Shown here: positions 25,491 through 34,677 of the stretch, piece by piece
How positions within the stretch are numbered: position 1 is the first letter of the stretch
Layout: the number at the start of each line of letters is the position of its first letter
NCBI GenBank assembly: GCA_902532525.1
Contig: CACAIK010000004.1
Coordinates: forward strand, 39,629 to 103,628
Reading direction: 5' to 3'
DNA: 64,000 nt
Source of the DNA: an uncultured Pelagibacteraceae bacterium
Lineage (GTDB): Bacteria; Pseudomonadota; Alphaproteobacteria; Pelagibacterales; Pelagibacteraceae
Translations under genes and position numbers: made by a program
The notes under the pieces: generated by a model
The model's input: only the letters and a program-made list of their open reading frames with translations
Told to the model about the DNA's origin: nothing
Database searches by the model: none

Positions 25491-26104
25491 GTTAAATTCT
25501 TTATTGCTTGGTGTGGTTTAAACTTTTTATTGTTCCAAATGTAGCCTGAGATAGCTAAAAAATCTGCTTTATTCAATAATAGTTTTTTATAATTTTTATG
25601 ATTGATTCCACCAACAGCTACAACAGGTATTTTAACTGACTTTTTAATTTTATTTAAAGTTTTTATATCTGCTTTATGTCTGATTTTCTTAGTTCTGGTT
25701 TTATAGAATGCCCCTAATGCAATATAATTTGCACCTTTTGATGAAGCATATTTGGCCAATTTAATTGAATTATGACATGTAACTCCTATGATTTTATTTT
25801 TTAAAATTTTTTTTGCCTTAGAAATATCCATATCGTTTTGTCCTAAATGACAACCATCAGCATTCACTTTTGTTGCAAGATAAGGATTATCATTAATAAT
25901 TAATTTTACATTATTTTTTTTGCAAATTTTTAAAATTCTTTTTGCAATTAGAGCTTTTTTTTTAATGTTTCCTTTTTTAAGTCTTAATTGAAAAAACATT
26001 ACTTTTTTTGATTTCAAGACTAAATCTAGGTTATTGTAAAATAAATTATTTATTATTTTATTAGGTGATATTAAATAAATAAATTTTTTATAGCGAATTT
26101 TCAA
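25487..26104 (-). CDS. thiE: Thiamine-phosphate synthase
   Basis: Joins HMP pyrophosphate and thiazole phosphate to give thiamine monophosphate. 205 residues, TIM barrel: FFQLRLKKG (about 37-45), IINDN, ADGCHLGQNDM (about 91-101), IGVTCHN and VVAVGGI are recognisable. The usual TSTK-type phosphate loop is replaced by GAFYKTRTKK, near the normal variation. The start is TTG, inside the 3' end of fba (17-base overlap). SAR11 is known to lack ThiC and to need HMP from outside, for which ThiD (45136) and ThiE would be the salvage route. Confidence 0.88.
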   Translation of the reverse strand: MKIRYKKFIYLISPNKIINNLFYNNLDLVLKSKKVMFFQLRLKKGNIKKKALIAKRILKICKKNNVKLIINDNPYLATKVNADGCHLGQNDMDISKAKKILKNKIIGVTCHNSIKLAKYASSKGANYIALGAFYKTRTKKIRHKADIKTLNKIKKSVKIPVVAVGGINHKNYKKLLLNKADFLAISGYIWNNKKFKPHQAIKNLT

Positions 26105-27101
26105 GATTTTCTGACCATTTCCCTTGTGCTGCTAGAGTGCACATTTTTGCCCTATGATCGAATATTTTCTGAGTACCGATTATGTTTTTTGTATCTTTAG
26201 ACCAAAATTTCAGTGCACTTTGTTGAAGAGCTCTTCCATAAGAATAAGTCATTATAAAATTCGTATTATTTTTTAAATTTATTTGATTTAAGTTTGCTGT
26301 AGCTTCTTTTTCCGTTTGACCCCCAGATAGAAAAGCTATGCCAGGGACTGATGATGGCACATTATTTTTTAAACAATCTATAGTTAGTTCTGCTATTTCT
26401 TCACTGGAAATTTTTTCACCGGAATTTTTTCCTGGTAAAATCATGTTTGGTTTTAATATTGTTCCCTTTAAATCAACATTATTTAATTCTAACTCTTCAT
26501 AACATTTGTTTATTACTTCAGATGTTTTCATCAAACAATCTTTAGCAGAATGATCGCCATCCATTAAGACTTCGGGTTCAATTATTGGAACCATTCCTGC
26601 TTCTTGAACTAAAGCAGCGTATCTAGCTAATGCGTGAGCATTTACCGAAATAGATAGTTTGCTAGGATATTTATCTGAAATTAAGTAAACACCTCTCCAT
26701 TTTGTAAATCTAGCTCCCAGTTCATAATAATCTTTAAGTCTTTCTCTTAAATTATCTAAACCTTCTGTAATTTTTTCTTCTTTAGATCCTGCCAATATTT
26801 TGGCTCCTGTATCAACTTTAATCCCTGCTAACGAACCGCTTGAGTTTATTAGTTCAGGTATAGTTTTTCCATTAGATGTTCTTTGTCTTATTGTTTCATC
26901 ATATAGTATTACCCCACCTATACATTCACTCATTGATGAAGATGAAAAAAGAGTTTGCCTAAAAAGGAGTCTAGTATTTTCGTCAGAATGTACTTTTACT
27001 GAGTCTAATCTTTTTGTCATTGTGGCTGTACTTTCATCAGCTGCAAGTATACCTTTGCCATTTGACAATATTTGAAGAGCTATTTTGTTTAATTCAGACA
27101 T
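26088..27101 (-). CDS. Class I fructose-bisphosphate aldolase
   Basis: Eukaryote-like class I aldolase of 337 residues, Schiff-base type without metal. GILAADES (17-24), KWRGVY (134-139), IEPEVLMDG (174-182) and the Schiff-base Lys217 in TILKPNM are present; LSGGQTE follows. It cleaves or forms fructose 1,6-bisphosphate. The operon order tkt-gap-pgk-fba fits gluconeogenesis and the pentose phosphate cycle. It lies directly after pgk (no gap) and overlaps thiE. Confidence 0.94.
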   Translation of the reverse strand: MSELNKIALQILSNGKGILAADESTATMTKRLDSVKVHSDENTRLLFRQTLFSSSSMSECIGGVILYDETIRQRTSNGKTIPELINSSGSLAGIKVDTGAKILAGSKEEKITEGLDNLRERLKDYYELGARFTKWRGVYLISDKYPSKLSISVNAHALARYAALVQEAGMVPIIEPEVLMDGDHSAKDCLMKTSEVINKCYEELELNNVDLKGTILKPNMILPGKNSGEKISSEEIAELTIDCLKNNVPSSVPGIAFLSGGQTEKEATANLNQINLKNNTNFIMTYSYGRALQQSALKFWSKDTKNIIGTQKIFDHRAKMCTLAAQGKWSENLENSL

Positions 27102-28274
27102 TTAATTTAATGCTTTTATACCAGGGAGAACTTTGCCTTCAAGATATTCTAAAAATGCTCCACCTGCAGTTGAAACAAAATTAAATTTATCCTTCATATT
27201 TAGTGAATTAATTACTGCAACTGTATCGCCTCCACCAACAACAGAAAATATTTTGTTCCCTCTATTTGCTATATATTTTGCAACTTCTGAGCTTCCTAAT
27301 GAAAAATTCTCATTTTCAAAGTAACCTAATGGTCCGTTCCATAATATTGTCGAGGAATCTTCAATAACTTTTTTTATTTCAACTAATGTTTTTGATCCTA
27401 CATCAAGTATCATATCATCATCTTCAATATCTTTAAAATCTTTTTCAAATGATTTATCGTTCAATTTTTTTCCAATTTTAACATCTTTAGGAAAATATAT
27501 TTTACATTTATTTTTTTCAGCATAGGTGAAAATCTCTTGAATTATGTTATCAATATTTTTTTCATATACAGAGTTACCAATTTTTAAACCTTTGAATTTC
27601 AGTATATTATTTGCCATAGCACCAACTATTATAATACTATTAAATTTTGGTATTAAATTTTTTATTATATTTATTTTCGAAGATATTTTAGATCCACCAA
27701 TTATACATGTTATAGGTTTTTTTATTTCAGAAGTTATTTTGTTGAGAGCATTTACCTCTGCATTAATTTGAATTCCGCTGTACGATGGAATATACCTTGT
27801 TATTTTTGATACAGAAGCATGATCTCTGTGTGAACACGAAAATGCATCATTAACATATATTTCACCTAAGCTTGCTAATTTCTTTGAAAATTTATCATCG
27901 TTGGCTTCTTCTTCGGGATAAAATCTAATATTTTCAAGTAGTACCAACCCATCATTTGAATTCTTAAAAATGTCTTCTTTATTTAAATTAAAAATGTTTT
28001 CTTTGAGTAATGATACTTCTTTTTTAATTTTACTTTTAATATACAACGATATCAATTCTAGAGAAAGTTCCTTAACTACTTTACCTTTTGGCCTTCCAAC
28101 GTGAGAAATTATTATAATCTTTGCTTTTTTTTTTAATAGAAATTCTAGTGTAGGCATAACCTTATCAATTCGGTTAGAGTCTGTTATTTTTCCATTTTTT
28201 ATTGGAACATTTAAATCAAGTCTAAGAATTACTCTTTTATTTTCAATATTTTCTATATTTTCAATGGATTTCAT
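27102..28274 (-). CDS. pgk: Phosphoglycerate kinase
   Basis: 390 residues, full length. N-domain: RLDLNVPI (about 19-26) and SHVGRPKG (about 58-65); the C-domain contains ILWNGPLGYFE (about 314-324) and VVGGGDT. It interconverts 1,3-bisphosphoglycerate and 3-phosphoglycerate with ATP. It overlaps gap by one base and abuts fba, so the four carbon-metabolism genes are a tight operon. Confidence 0.96.
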   Translation of the reverse strand: MKSIENIENIENKRVILRLDLNVPIKNGKITDSNRIDKVMPTLEFLLKKKAKIIIISHVGRPKGKVVKELSLELISLYIKSKIKKEVSLLKENIFNLNKEDIFKNSNDGLVLLENIRFYPEEEANDDKFSKKLASLGEIYVNDAFSCSHRDHASVSKITRYIPSYSGIQINAEVNALNKITSEIKKPITCIIGGSKISSKINIIKNLIPKFNSIIIVGAMANNILKFKGLKIGNSVYEKNIDNIIQEIFTYAEKNKCKIYFPKDVKIGKKLNDKSFEKDFKDIEDDDMILDVGSKTLVEIKKVIEDSSTILWNGPLGYFENENFSLGSSEVAKYIANRGNKIFSVVGGGDTVAVINSLNMKDKFNFVSTAGGAFLEYLEGKVLPGIKALN

Positions 28275-29281
28275 TATTTGATCTTGCTTACATACTCAGC
28301 AATATCACACATTCTATTCGAGAAACCCCATTCATTATCATACCACGCTGAAATTTTACCCATTTTATTACCAACTACATTGGTAAGGGAGGAGTCTATG
28401 ATAGCAGATGCACTATTATGATTAAAATCAACTGAGACTAGCTTCTCATCTGTAACATTTAGAATATTTTTAAGCTTCGTTTTAGAAGCTGAAAATAAAG
28501 AGTTATTTAATTTTTTTACGGAAATATTTTTTTTTACATTAAATATAAATTCTATTAATGAAACATTTGGTGTTGGTACTCTCATTGCTACTCCCTCTAG
28601 CTTACCTTTCAATGAGGGTATAATCTCACCAATAGCTTTTGATGCTCCAGTAGATGTGGGTACAATTGATTGACTCGCAGATCTTGCTCTTCTTGGATCT
28701 CTGTGAGAATTATCTAATATTCTTTGATCACTTGTAAAAGCATGTATGGTTGTCATAAAACCATTAAGAATTATAAAATTTTTATTAATTACGTCTGCAA
28801 CAGGAGCTAAACAATTTGTTGTGCAAGAAGCTGCTGAAATAATACTATCATTCTTCTTGATCTTGTTATGATTTATGCCAAAAACTATAGTTTTATCTGC
28901 CATTTTACATGGAGCTGATACAATAACTTTTTTTACCCCATTTTCTATATGTGGCATTAATTGATCTTTAGAATTAAAATTACCTGTGCACTCAAAAACA
29001 TAATCTACACCATATTTTTTCCACTTTATGTCATTAATTATAGAGTGTTGCGTGTAAGTTATTTTTTCTTTATTTATTTTTATGTAATTTTCTCCAGATT
29101 TCACTAGAGAACTAAAATTACCATGAATTGAATCATGTTTTAATAAATTTGCACAAATTTCAGAGCTCGATCTACTATTAATATGTTTGATAATTATTTT
29201 ACCTTTGTAATTTTCATAAATTGACCTCACAATCATTCTGCCAATTCTTCCCATACCGTTAATGCCAACTTTTATTGTCAT
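28274..29281 (-). CDS. gap: Glyceraldehyde-3-phosphate dehydrogenase
   Basis: 335 residues: N-terminal GINGMGRIGR (7-16), the catalytic Cys153 in SAASCTTNCLAP, and the C-terminal WYDNEWGFSNRM. At the end of the second strand, where NAD-specific enzymes have Asn-Asp, this protein has Asn35-Ser36-Arg37. Loss of that aspartate and gain of an arginine is the pattern expected for NADP(H) use, which would suit gluconeogenic carbon flow. Coenzyme preference is inference. It overlaps tkt by four bases. Confidence 0.95.
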   Translation of the reverse strand: MTIKVGINGMGRIGRMIVRSIYENYKGKIIIKHINSRSSSEICANLLKHDSIHGNFSSLVKSGENYIKINKEKITYTQHSIINDIKWKKYGVDYVFECTGNFNSKDQLMPHIENGVKKVIVSAPCKMADKTIVFGINHNKIKKNDSIISAASCTTNCLAPVADVINKNFIILNGFMTTIHAFTSDQRILDNSHRDPRRARSASQSIVPTSTGASKAIGEIIPSLKGKLEGVAMRVPTPNVSLIEFIFNVKKNISVKKLNNSLFSASKTKLKNILNVTDEKLVSVDFNHNSASAIIDSSLTNVVGNKMGKISAWYDNEWGFSNRMCDIAEYVSKIK

Positions 29282-31233
29282 TTTTTTAAATAAAATTTAA
29301 TTCTTTTACTAATTTTTTCACTACTTAAACCAAAATGATCATAGACTTTTTTATAAGGAGCACTTTTACCAAAGTCCTCTATTGAAAAAGACAAGCCTTT
29401 TTCAATATATTTTTCCCAAGGCATTTTTGATCCTGCCTCAATTGAAAAAGTGTTTTTGCTTTCTTTTAAGATTTTATCTTTATAGCTCTTGTTTTGTTTG
29501 TCAAAAATTTCTTGGCAAGGCATTGATATTACTTTTGAATAAATTTTTTGTTTGGCCAATTTATGACTAGTCTCAATTGCAAGATTAACCTCTGATCCTG
29601 AAGCTAAAATAGTTAAATTTATGTTTTTTCCAGTCCTTATTACTTCGTAAGCTCCCATAGAGCATTGATTTTTTTTGCTAAAGCTATTTCTTATGGGTTT
29701 TAAGTTTTGTCTGGTTAAGGCTAATACACTAGGTGTTTTGTTGCTATTTAAAGCAATATCCCAACATTCAATTGTTTCAGTTTGATCTGCTGGCCTTAAA
29801 ACATTTAAGTTTGGAATAGATCTTAAAGCAGCAAGTTGCTCTACTGGTTGATGCGTAGGACCATCTTCTCCTAGTCCTATCGAGTCATGTGTCATTATAT
29901 AAATTACCTTCTGTTTCATTATAGCAGACAGTCTTATTGAAGGTTTGCAATAGTCTGAAAATATTAAAAAAGTACCTCCATAAGGAATAAAATTACTATG
30001 AAGAGCTAATCCATTCATTATTCCACTCATAGCGTGTTCCCTAACACCATAGTGAATATAATTACCATCAAAGTTACTTGAATTAATAATTTTATGTAAC
30101 TTAGTTTTTGTATTATTTGATCCCGCTAAATCAGCAGAGCCACCAATTAAAGTATTTCTCTCTTTTAATATAGCTGATAAAAACTCTTCTGAGGATTTTC
30201 TTGTAGCTATAGTCTTAGAATTTTTTATCGCATCTTTTTTTTGTTTTATAATTGAACTTGAGAATTTATTTTTTATGATATTTTTAAATTTTAGTTTGTA
30301 TTTGCTAAAAGTTTTATTCCATATTTTTTCCTTTTTAATACCTTTTTCTCCAATTTTCCTCCAATCACTTAAAATTCTTTGAGGTATTTTAAATGGTTTA
30401 TAATCCCAATCTAATTTTTTTCTAACTAACTTAATTTCATCTATTCCAAGAGGACTTCCATGAGAAGAGGCCTTTCCACTTTTATTTGGAGATCCAAATC
30501 CTATTTTAGTTTTACACGAAATCACAGTTGGTTTTTTTGATGTTTGCGCTTTTTTTAAAGCATTATAAATTTCTCTGTAATTATGCCCATTGATTAAAAT
30601 ATAATTCCATCCATAGCTTTTAAATCTGTTTTTATAGTCATCTGAGACTGCTAAACTAGTAGGACCATCTATTGAAATAGAATTATTATCAAAAAGCATT
30701 ATAAGATTATTAAGTCTAAGGTGACCGGCAAGACTCATTGCTTCATGACTTATTCCTTCCATAAGGCACCCATCACCGGCCAAGACATAGGTTTTGTGAT
30801 TTATTAAATTACTTCCTAATTTTTTCTTTAAAATTTTTTCTGCAATTGCAAAACCCACAGAATTTGCAATTCCTTGACCTAAAGGACCAGTTGTTGTTTC
30901 AATGCCTGAATTTGGGTGATACTCTGGGTGTCCAGCACAAATTGAATTTAGTTGTCTAAATTTCTTGATGTCGTTAAGTGATACACTTTTATATCCAGTT
31001 AAGTACAAAAGTGAGTAAAGCAACATTGATCCATGTCCAGCTGACAAAATAAATCTATCTCTATTAAGCCAGTTTGGATTTTTTGGATTAAATTTTAGAA
31101 AATACTTAAATAAAATTGTTGCAACGTCAGCCATACCCATTGGCATACCTGGGTGACCAGAATTAGCGTTTTGAACTGCATCCATTGATAAAAAACGAAT
31201 AGCATTTGATAAATTTTTTTCTATATTTTTCAA
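29278..31233 (-). CDS. tkt: Transketolase
   Basis: Thiamine diphosphate enzyme of the pentose phosphate pathway, 651 residues, full length. It shows NSGHPGMPMGMAD near 24-36, GPLGQGI near 116-122, the TPP motif GDGCLMEG near 152-159, and EDGPTHQPVEQLA in the pyrimidine domain (about 450). The gene starts with TTG 31233 behind AGGATA. It is first in the tkt-gap-pgk-fba-thiE-efp-suhB run and divergent from the zapA operon, with about 50 bases between them. Confidence 0.96.
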   Translation of the reverse strand: MKNIEKNLSNAIRFLSMDAVQNANSGHPGMPMGMADVATILFKYFLKFNPKNPNWLNRDRFILSAGHGSMLLYSLLYLTGYKSVSLNDIKKFRQLNSICAGHPEYHPNSGIETTTGPLGQGIANSVGFAIAEKILKKKLGSNLINHKTYVLAGDGCLMEGISHEAMSLAGHLRLNNLIMLFDNNSISIDGPTSLAVSDDYKNRFKSYGWNYILINGHNYREIYNALKKAQTSKKPTVISCKTKIGFGSPNKSGKASSHGSPLGIDEIKLVRKKLDWDYKPFKIPQRILSDWRKIGEKGIKKEKIWNKTFSKYKLKFKNIIKNKFSSSIIKQKKDAIKNSKTIATRKSSEEFLSAILKERNTLIGGSADLAGSNNTKTKLHKIINSSNFDGNYIHYGVREHAMSGIMNGLALHSNFIPYGGTFLIFSDYCKPSIRLSAIMKQKVIYIMTHDSIGLGEDGPTHQPVEQLAALRSIPNLNVLRPADQTETIECWDIALNSNKTPSVLALTRQNLKPIRNSFSKKNQCSMGAYEVIRTGKNINLTILASGSEVNLAIETSHKLAKQKIYSKVISMPCQEIFDKQNKSYKDKILKESKNTFSIEAGSKMPWEKYIEKGLSFSIEDFGKSAPYKKVYDHFGLSSEKISKRIKFYLKK

Positions 31234-31285
31234 AAAGTATCCTATCTAGACTTAGGTGATTCAATTTATTAATATAGATATATAT

Positions 31286-31609
31286 ATGAAAAACATTGAT
31301 GAAAAAGAAAAAAAACTAAAGGATACTTTAAAAAAATTAGGTGAGATAAACATTCAACATAATGAAGAATTAGATAAAGTTGCAATTTTAAAAGATCAAA
31401 AAAATCAATTAGAAATTGAAAAAAAACAAATATCCACATCTCTCCAAAGCTTAGAAGAAGAAAACTTAAAACTTAAAAGTCAAATAAATGAATTAAAAAA
31501 GGATTACGAAACTTCAAAAAGAAAAGAAAATCAATTTAATGAAAAAATTGATGAATTAAATCAAGAAACAGATAATTTATTGGAAGAAATAGATAAATGG
31601 CAAATGTAA
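31286..31609 (+). CDS. Small coiled-coil protein upstream of zapA
   Basis: 107 residues from ATG 31286; an earlier GTG at 31256 is in frame but has no support. Almost the whole protein is a charged heptad-type coiled coil rich in Lys, Glu, Gln and Leu. Alphaproteobacteria often carry a DUF4164-like coiled-coil gene in front of zapA, and this is probably it, with a likely role in division or as a ZapA partner. The 3' end overlaps zapA by 13 bases. No enzymatic motif is visible. Confidence 0.65.
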   Translation: MKNIDEKEKKLKDTLKKLGEINIQHNEELDKVAILKDQKNQLEIEKKQISTSLQSLEEENLKLKSQINELKKDYETSKRKENQFNEKIDELNQETDNLLEEIDKWQM

Positions 31610-32043
31610 ATATAAAATTTAATGGTAAAGAATATTTATTATCTTGTGAAGATGGTCAAGAGGAACATTTGGAAGAATTATCCTTGAGTTTAAATAAAAA
31701 ATTTAATGATCTAAAATTTGATCTTGGAAATATTGGAGAGAATAAATTATTACTAATATCTTCTATAAAAGTCATGGATGAGTATTTTGAAACCAAAAAG
31801 AAAGTAAATGCGCAAAAAAAAGAGCTTCAAGAATTAAAAGAAAAATTTAAAGAATTAAAATCTTTAGTTTATCAGTACAAAGATAACAAAGAAAATGAAA
31901 TTAAAAATTTAAGCTCATCACAAGAAGAACTTGAGAATGATATTGAAAACTACAAAATAAGTTATGAAAATTTAATAGACAAAGTAACTTTAGAAATAGA
32001 AGACTTTGTCGAAAAAAATAGTACAAATACTTCTGTTTCATAA
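31597..32043 (+). CDS. zapA: Cell division protein ZapA
   Basis: 148 residues. The N-terminal ZapA head (VNIKFNGKEYLLSCEDGQEE and the SLNKKF block) is clear; it would bind FtsZ and promote ring bundling at mid-cell. A long C-terminal coiled coil (about residues 70-135) follows, making it longer than the E. coli protein (109). The gene order coiled-coil gene, zapA, formyl-THF cyclo-ligase is widespread. Unlike gamma- and many alphaproteobacteria, no space for 6S RNA exists between zapA and the next gene. Confidence 0.85.
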   Translation: MANVNIKFNGKEYLLSCEDGQEEHLEELSLSLNKKFNDLKFDLGNIGENKLLLISSIKVMDEYFETKKKVNAQKKELQELKEKFKELKSLVYQYKDNKENEIKNLSSSQEELENDIENYKISYENLIDKVTLEIEDFVEKNSTNTSVS

Positions 32044-32050
32044 AATATCA

Positions 32051-32590
32051 GTGTCAAAATTTAAATTAAGAAAAAAAATTATTAACTTAAGAAAAAAAAA
32101 ATATTTTGAAATCAAAATAGGCAATAATATTATAGATAGTTTTCATAATAAAATTAATCTATCAAAAAATAAAATTATTGGAGGCTATTTTCCAATAAAT
32201 TTTGAATTTGATTGTTTGCAAATACTAAAAAAATTTTATTCTCAAAGTTATAGTATTTCGTTGCCAATTATAAAAAGAAATCATCAAATGGATTTTTATA
32301 AATGGAGTCCAAATGATCCTTTAACAATAAGCTCATTAGGAATTCCTGAGCCACTAAAATTGAAAAAAGTATACCCAGATATAATATTTGTACCAATAGT
32401 TGCTTTTGATAAATTCGGGAACAGAATTGGCTATGGTGGTGGATTTTATGATAGATATTTAGAAAAAATTTCTCAAATTAAAAAATGTACAACAATTGGA
32501 CTGGCTTTTTCGCATCAAAAAGTTAATAAAATTAATGTTGAAAATTTTGATAGAAAATTAGATTTAATTTTGACAGAAAAATTAATGTAA
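32051..32590 (+). CDS. 5-formyltetrahydrofolate cyclo-ligase
   Basis: Converts 5-formyl-THF to 5,10-methenyl-THF with ATP. 179 residues from GTG 32051, where the conserved KFKLRKKI start begins; an upstream ATG at 32006 would overlap zapA by 38 bases and is less likely. The C-terminal signature FGNRIGYGGGFYDRYL (about 133-148) is complete. It belongs to the zapA run and lies one base before the YmdB-like gene. Confidence 0.88.
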   Translation: MSKFKLRKKIINLRKKKYFEIKIGNNIIDSFHNKINLSKNKIIGGYFPINFEFDCLQILKKFYSQSYSISLPIIKRNHQMDFYKWSPNDPLTISSLGIPEPLKLKKVYPDIIFVPIVAFDKFGNRIGYGGGFYDRYLEKISQIKKCTTIGLAFSHQKVNKINVENFDRKLDLILTEKLM

Positions 32591-32591
32591 A

Positions 32592-33398
32592 ATGAAGATT
32601 TTATTTTTAGGTGATATAGTTGGAGATGCAGGTTTCAAATCAGTAAAAAAAAACTTGCCAAATATAGTCTCAAAAAAAGGTATAGATTTTGTTTGTGTTA
32701 ACGGTGAAAATGCAGCCAGTGAAGGCGTGGGTCTAACTGAAAATATTGCTAATGAACTTTTTAATGTAGGTGTAGATGTAATTACGACAGGCAATCATGT
32801 TTGGGATCAAAAAGAAATTTATGAATATATAAAAACTGAAAAAAAATTATTAAGACCAATAAATATGAGTGGAAATTTACCTGGCAAAGGTTTTTCCATA
32901 TTCAATTCAAAAAAAAATCTGAAAGTTGGTGTATTAAATCTTATGGGTAACGTTTTTATGAAAAAGTGTGATGATGTTTTTAAAATTGCTACTGAATTTA
33001 TTGCAGAAAAAAAAAAATCAAAAGATTATGATTTTTTAATAGTGGATTTTCATGGAGAAATAACAAGCGAAAAAATGGCTATAGGCAATCTATTTGATGG
33101 TTATGCAACTTTAGTTGTAGGTACTCATACTCACGTGCCAACAAATGATGCGAGAGTCTTAAAAAATGGAACTAGCTATATTACTGATGCTGGAATGTGT
33201 GGCGACTATGACTCGGTAATTGGTATGAATGCACAAAATTCAATTAACAGATTTCTAAAAAAAGAAGCTGTAAAACATTTTCCTGCCAATGGAGAAGCAT
33301 CTCTGAGTGGGGTAGTTGTAGATTGCGATGTAAGAAATGGACTTGCAAAAAATATAGAGAGTTTCATTTTTGGTGGGAGTTTAAATAACGTAAATTAA
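32592..33398 (+). CDS. YmdB-family metallophosphoesterase
   Basis: 268 residues, TIGR00282/YmdB type. Metal ligands are seen in FLGDIVGDAG (5-14), NGENAA (about 37-42), TTGNHVWDQ (about 64-72), DFHGE and GTHTHVPTNDARV (about 177-189). Homologues hydrolyse 2',3'-cyclic nucleotides and affect RNA-linked regulation in Bacillus; the role in alphaproteobacteria is not established. It is followed by yebC after 2 bases. Confidence 0.88.
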   Translation: MKILFLGDIVGDAGFKSVKKNLPNIVSKKGIDFVCVNGENAASEGVGLTENIANELFNVGVDVITTGNHVWDQKEIYEYIKTEKKLLRPINMSGNLPGKGFSIFNSKKNLKVGVLNLMGNVFMKKCDDVFKIATEFIAEKKKSKDYDFLIVDFHGEITSEKMAIGNLFDGYATLVVGTHTHVPTNDARVLKNGTSYITDAGMCGDYDSVIGMNAQNSINRFLKKEAVKHFPANGEASLSGVVVDCDVRNGLAKNIESFIFGGSLNNVN

Positions 33399-33400
33399 TT

Positions 33401-34123
33401 ATGGCTGGACACTCACATTGGGCGGGTATTAAACATAAAAAAGGCAAAGCTGACAAACAGAGATCAAAAATTTTTTCTAAACTCTCTAGAGAAATCACGG
33501 TAGCCGCAAAACTAGGAGATAAGAATCCTGATATGAATTCGAGACTAAGATCAGCAATACAAGCAGCTAGATCAGCTAACATGCCAAAAGAAAATATTGA
33601 GAGAGCAATTGAAAAATCTTCTAACAATGATCAATCAAACTTTGAAAATATTAGGTACGAAGGTTTTGGACCGAGTAAATCTGCTGTAATAGTCGAAGCA
33701 TTGACTGACAATAAAAATAGAACCGCTTCTAATATAAGAACAATATTTTCAAAAAATAATGGTTCTTTAGGAACCCAGGGTTCTGCATCACATAATTTTC
33801 AAAGACTGGGTGTAATTAAAATAGACAAAAATGAAATTGAACAAGATAAAATTTTTGAATTAGCAATCGAGTCGGGTGCAAATGATTGTATTTCACGTGA
33901 TGAATTTCATGAAGTGCATACAGATATCGATGAAATATATGAGGTAAAAAAAAAATTTGAAAAAGTTATTGTAAATTTTCTTTCTACTGAAATTGAGTGG
34001 CTACCCATAAATACAGTATCTCTTAAAGGCGAAGAAAATCAAAATATGACAAAATTTTTAGAAACGCTTGAGGATGAAGATGACGTGCAAAATGTTTATA
34101 CAAATGTTAACTTTGAAGTTTAG
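33401..34123 (+). CDS. yebC: YebC/TACO1-family protein
   Basis: 240 residues, starting MAGHSHWAGIKHKKGKAD, the family hallmark, and containing RYEGFGPSKSAVIVEALTDN near 83-102. YebC proteins are described as transcription regulators and, more recently, as translation factors that help ribosomes at difficult sequences. In most alphaproteobacteria yebC is followed by ruvC, ruvA and ruvB; here it is followed directly by an unusual RuvC-like gene only. Confidence 0.94.
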   Translation: MAGHSHWAGIKHKKGKADKQRSKIFSKLSREITVAAKLGDKNPDMNSRLRSAIQAARSANMPKENIERAIEKSSNNDQSNFENIRYEGFGPSKSAVIVEALTDNKNRTASNIRTIFSKNNGSLGTQGSASHNFQRLGVIKIDKNEIEQDKIFELAIESGANDCISRDEFHEVHTDIDEIYEVKKKFEKVIVNFLSTEIEWLPINTVSLKGEENQNMTKFLETLEDEDDVQNVYTNVNFEV

Positions 34124-34621
34124 ATGATAATTGTTGGAATTGATCCAGGAATAGCAGGCGCTATTTGTTTTTTTTCTGATGGGAAAGTTATTGATGTAAT
34201 TGACATGCCTACAATGGCTGAAGGAAAAAAAAATAAAAAACAAGTTAATGGTAGGCAAATTTATAATGAAATAATGCTAATAAAAAATAAATTTATGAAT
34301 GAAAAAATGAGTGTAATAGTCGAACAAGTTTCTGCTATGCCAGGACAAGGTGTAACAAGCATGTTTAATTTTGGACAATCATTTGGAGTTATTAAAGGCA
34401 TATGTTCTGCAATGGAGCTTCCCATCTTTTATGTTAGACCAGCAAAATGGAAAAAACATTTTAATTTGATTAATTCTGAAAAAGATGCCAGTAGAACTAA
34501 AGTAATAGAGATGTTTCCTAGAATTTCTAATAAATTATCAAGAAAAAAAGATAATAATAAAGCAGACGCTATTTTAATTGCTCAATATTTTGAAAACACA
34601 AGGGAAAACAACGATAACTAG
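34124..34621 (+). CDS. RuvC-like nuclease, phage-type
   Basis: 165 residues with RNase H-fold acidic residues Asp7 (GIDPG), Glu67 (VEQV) and Asp148 (KADAILIA). The middle, PGQGVTSMFNFGQSFGVIKG (73-92) and RPAKWKKHF (105-113), matches RuvC-like resolvases of phages and plasmids better than cellular RuvC. The position three residues before the last Asp, acidic in E. coli RuvC, is Asn145. It stands exactly where ruvC normally is, but ruvA and ruvB do not follow. A role in Holliday-junction resolution is likely but unproven. Confidence 0.72.
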   Translation: MIIVGIDPGIAGAICFFSDGKVIDVIDMPTMAEGKKNKKQVNGRQIYNEIMLIKNKFMNEKMSVIVEQVSAMPGQGVTSMFNFGQSFGVIKGICSAMELPIFYVRPAKWKKHFNLINSEKDASRTKVIEMFPRISNKLSRKKDNNKADAILIAQYFENTRENNDN

Positions 34622-34677
34622 ACTATTAGAATTTTAAGAAGTCAAATTAATGACATATTTTAATGGGAAACGATTGA

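Noticed and set aside
32006..32050. Longer N-terminus for the 5-formyl-THF cyclo-ligase
   Set aside because: It would overlap zapA by 38 bases and adds residues not typical of the family; GTG 32051 fits the conserved start.
32041..32052. 6S RNA between zapA and the cyclo-ligase gene, its usual place
   Set aside because: Only about 7 bases separate the two genes, so there is no room for it.
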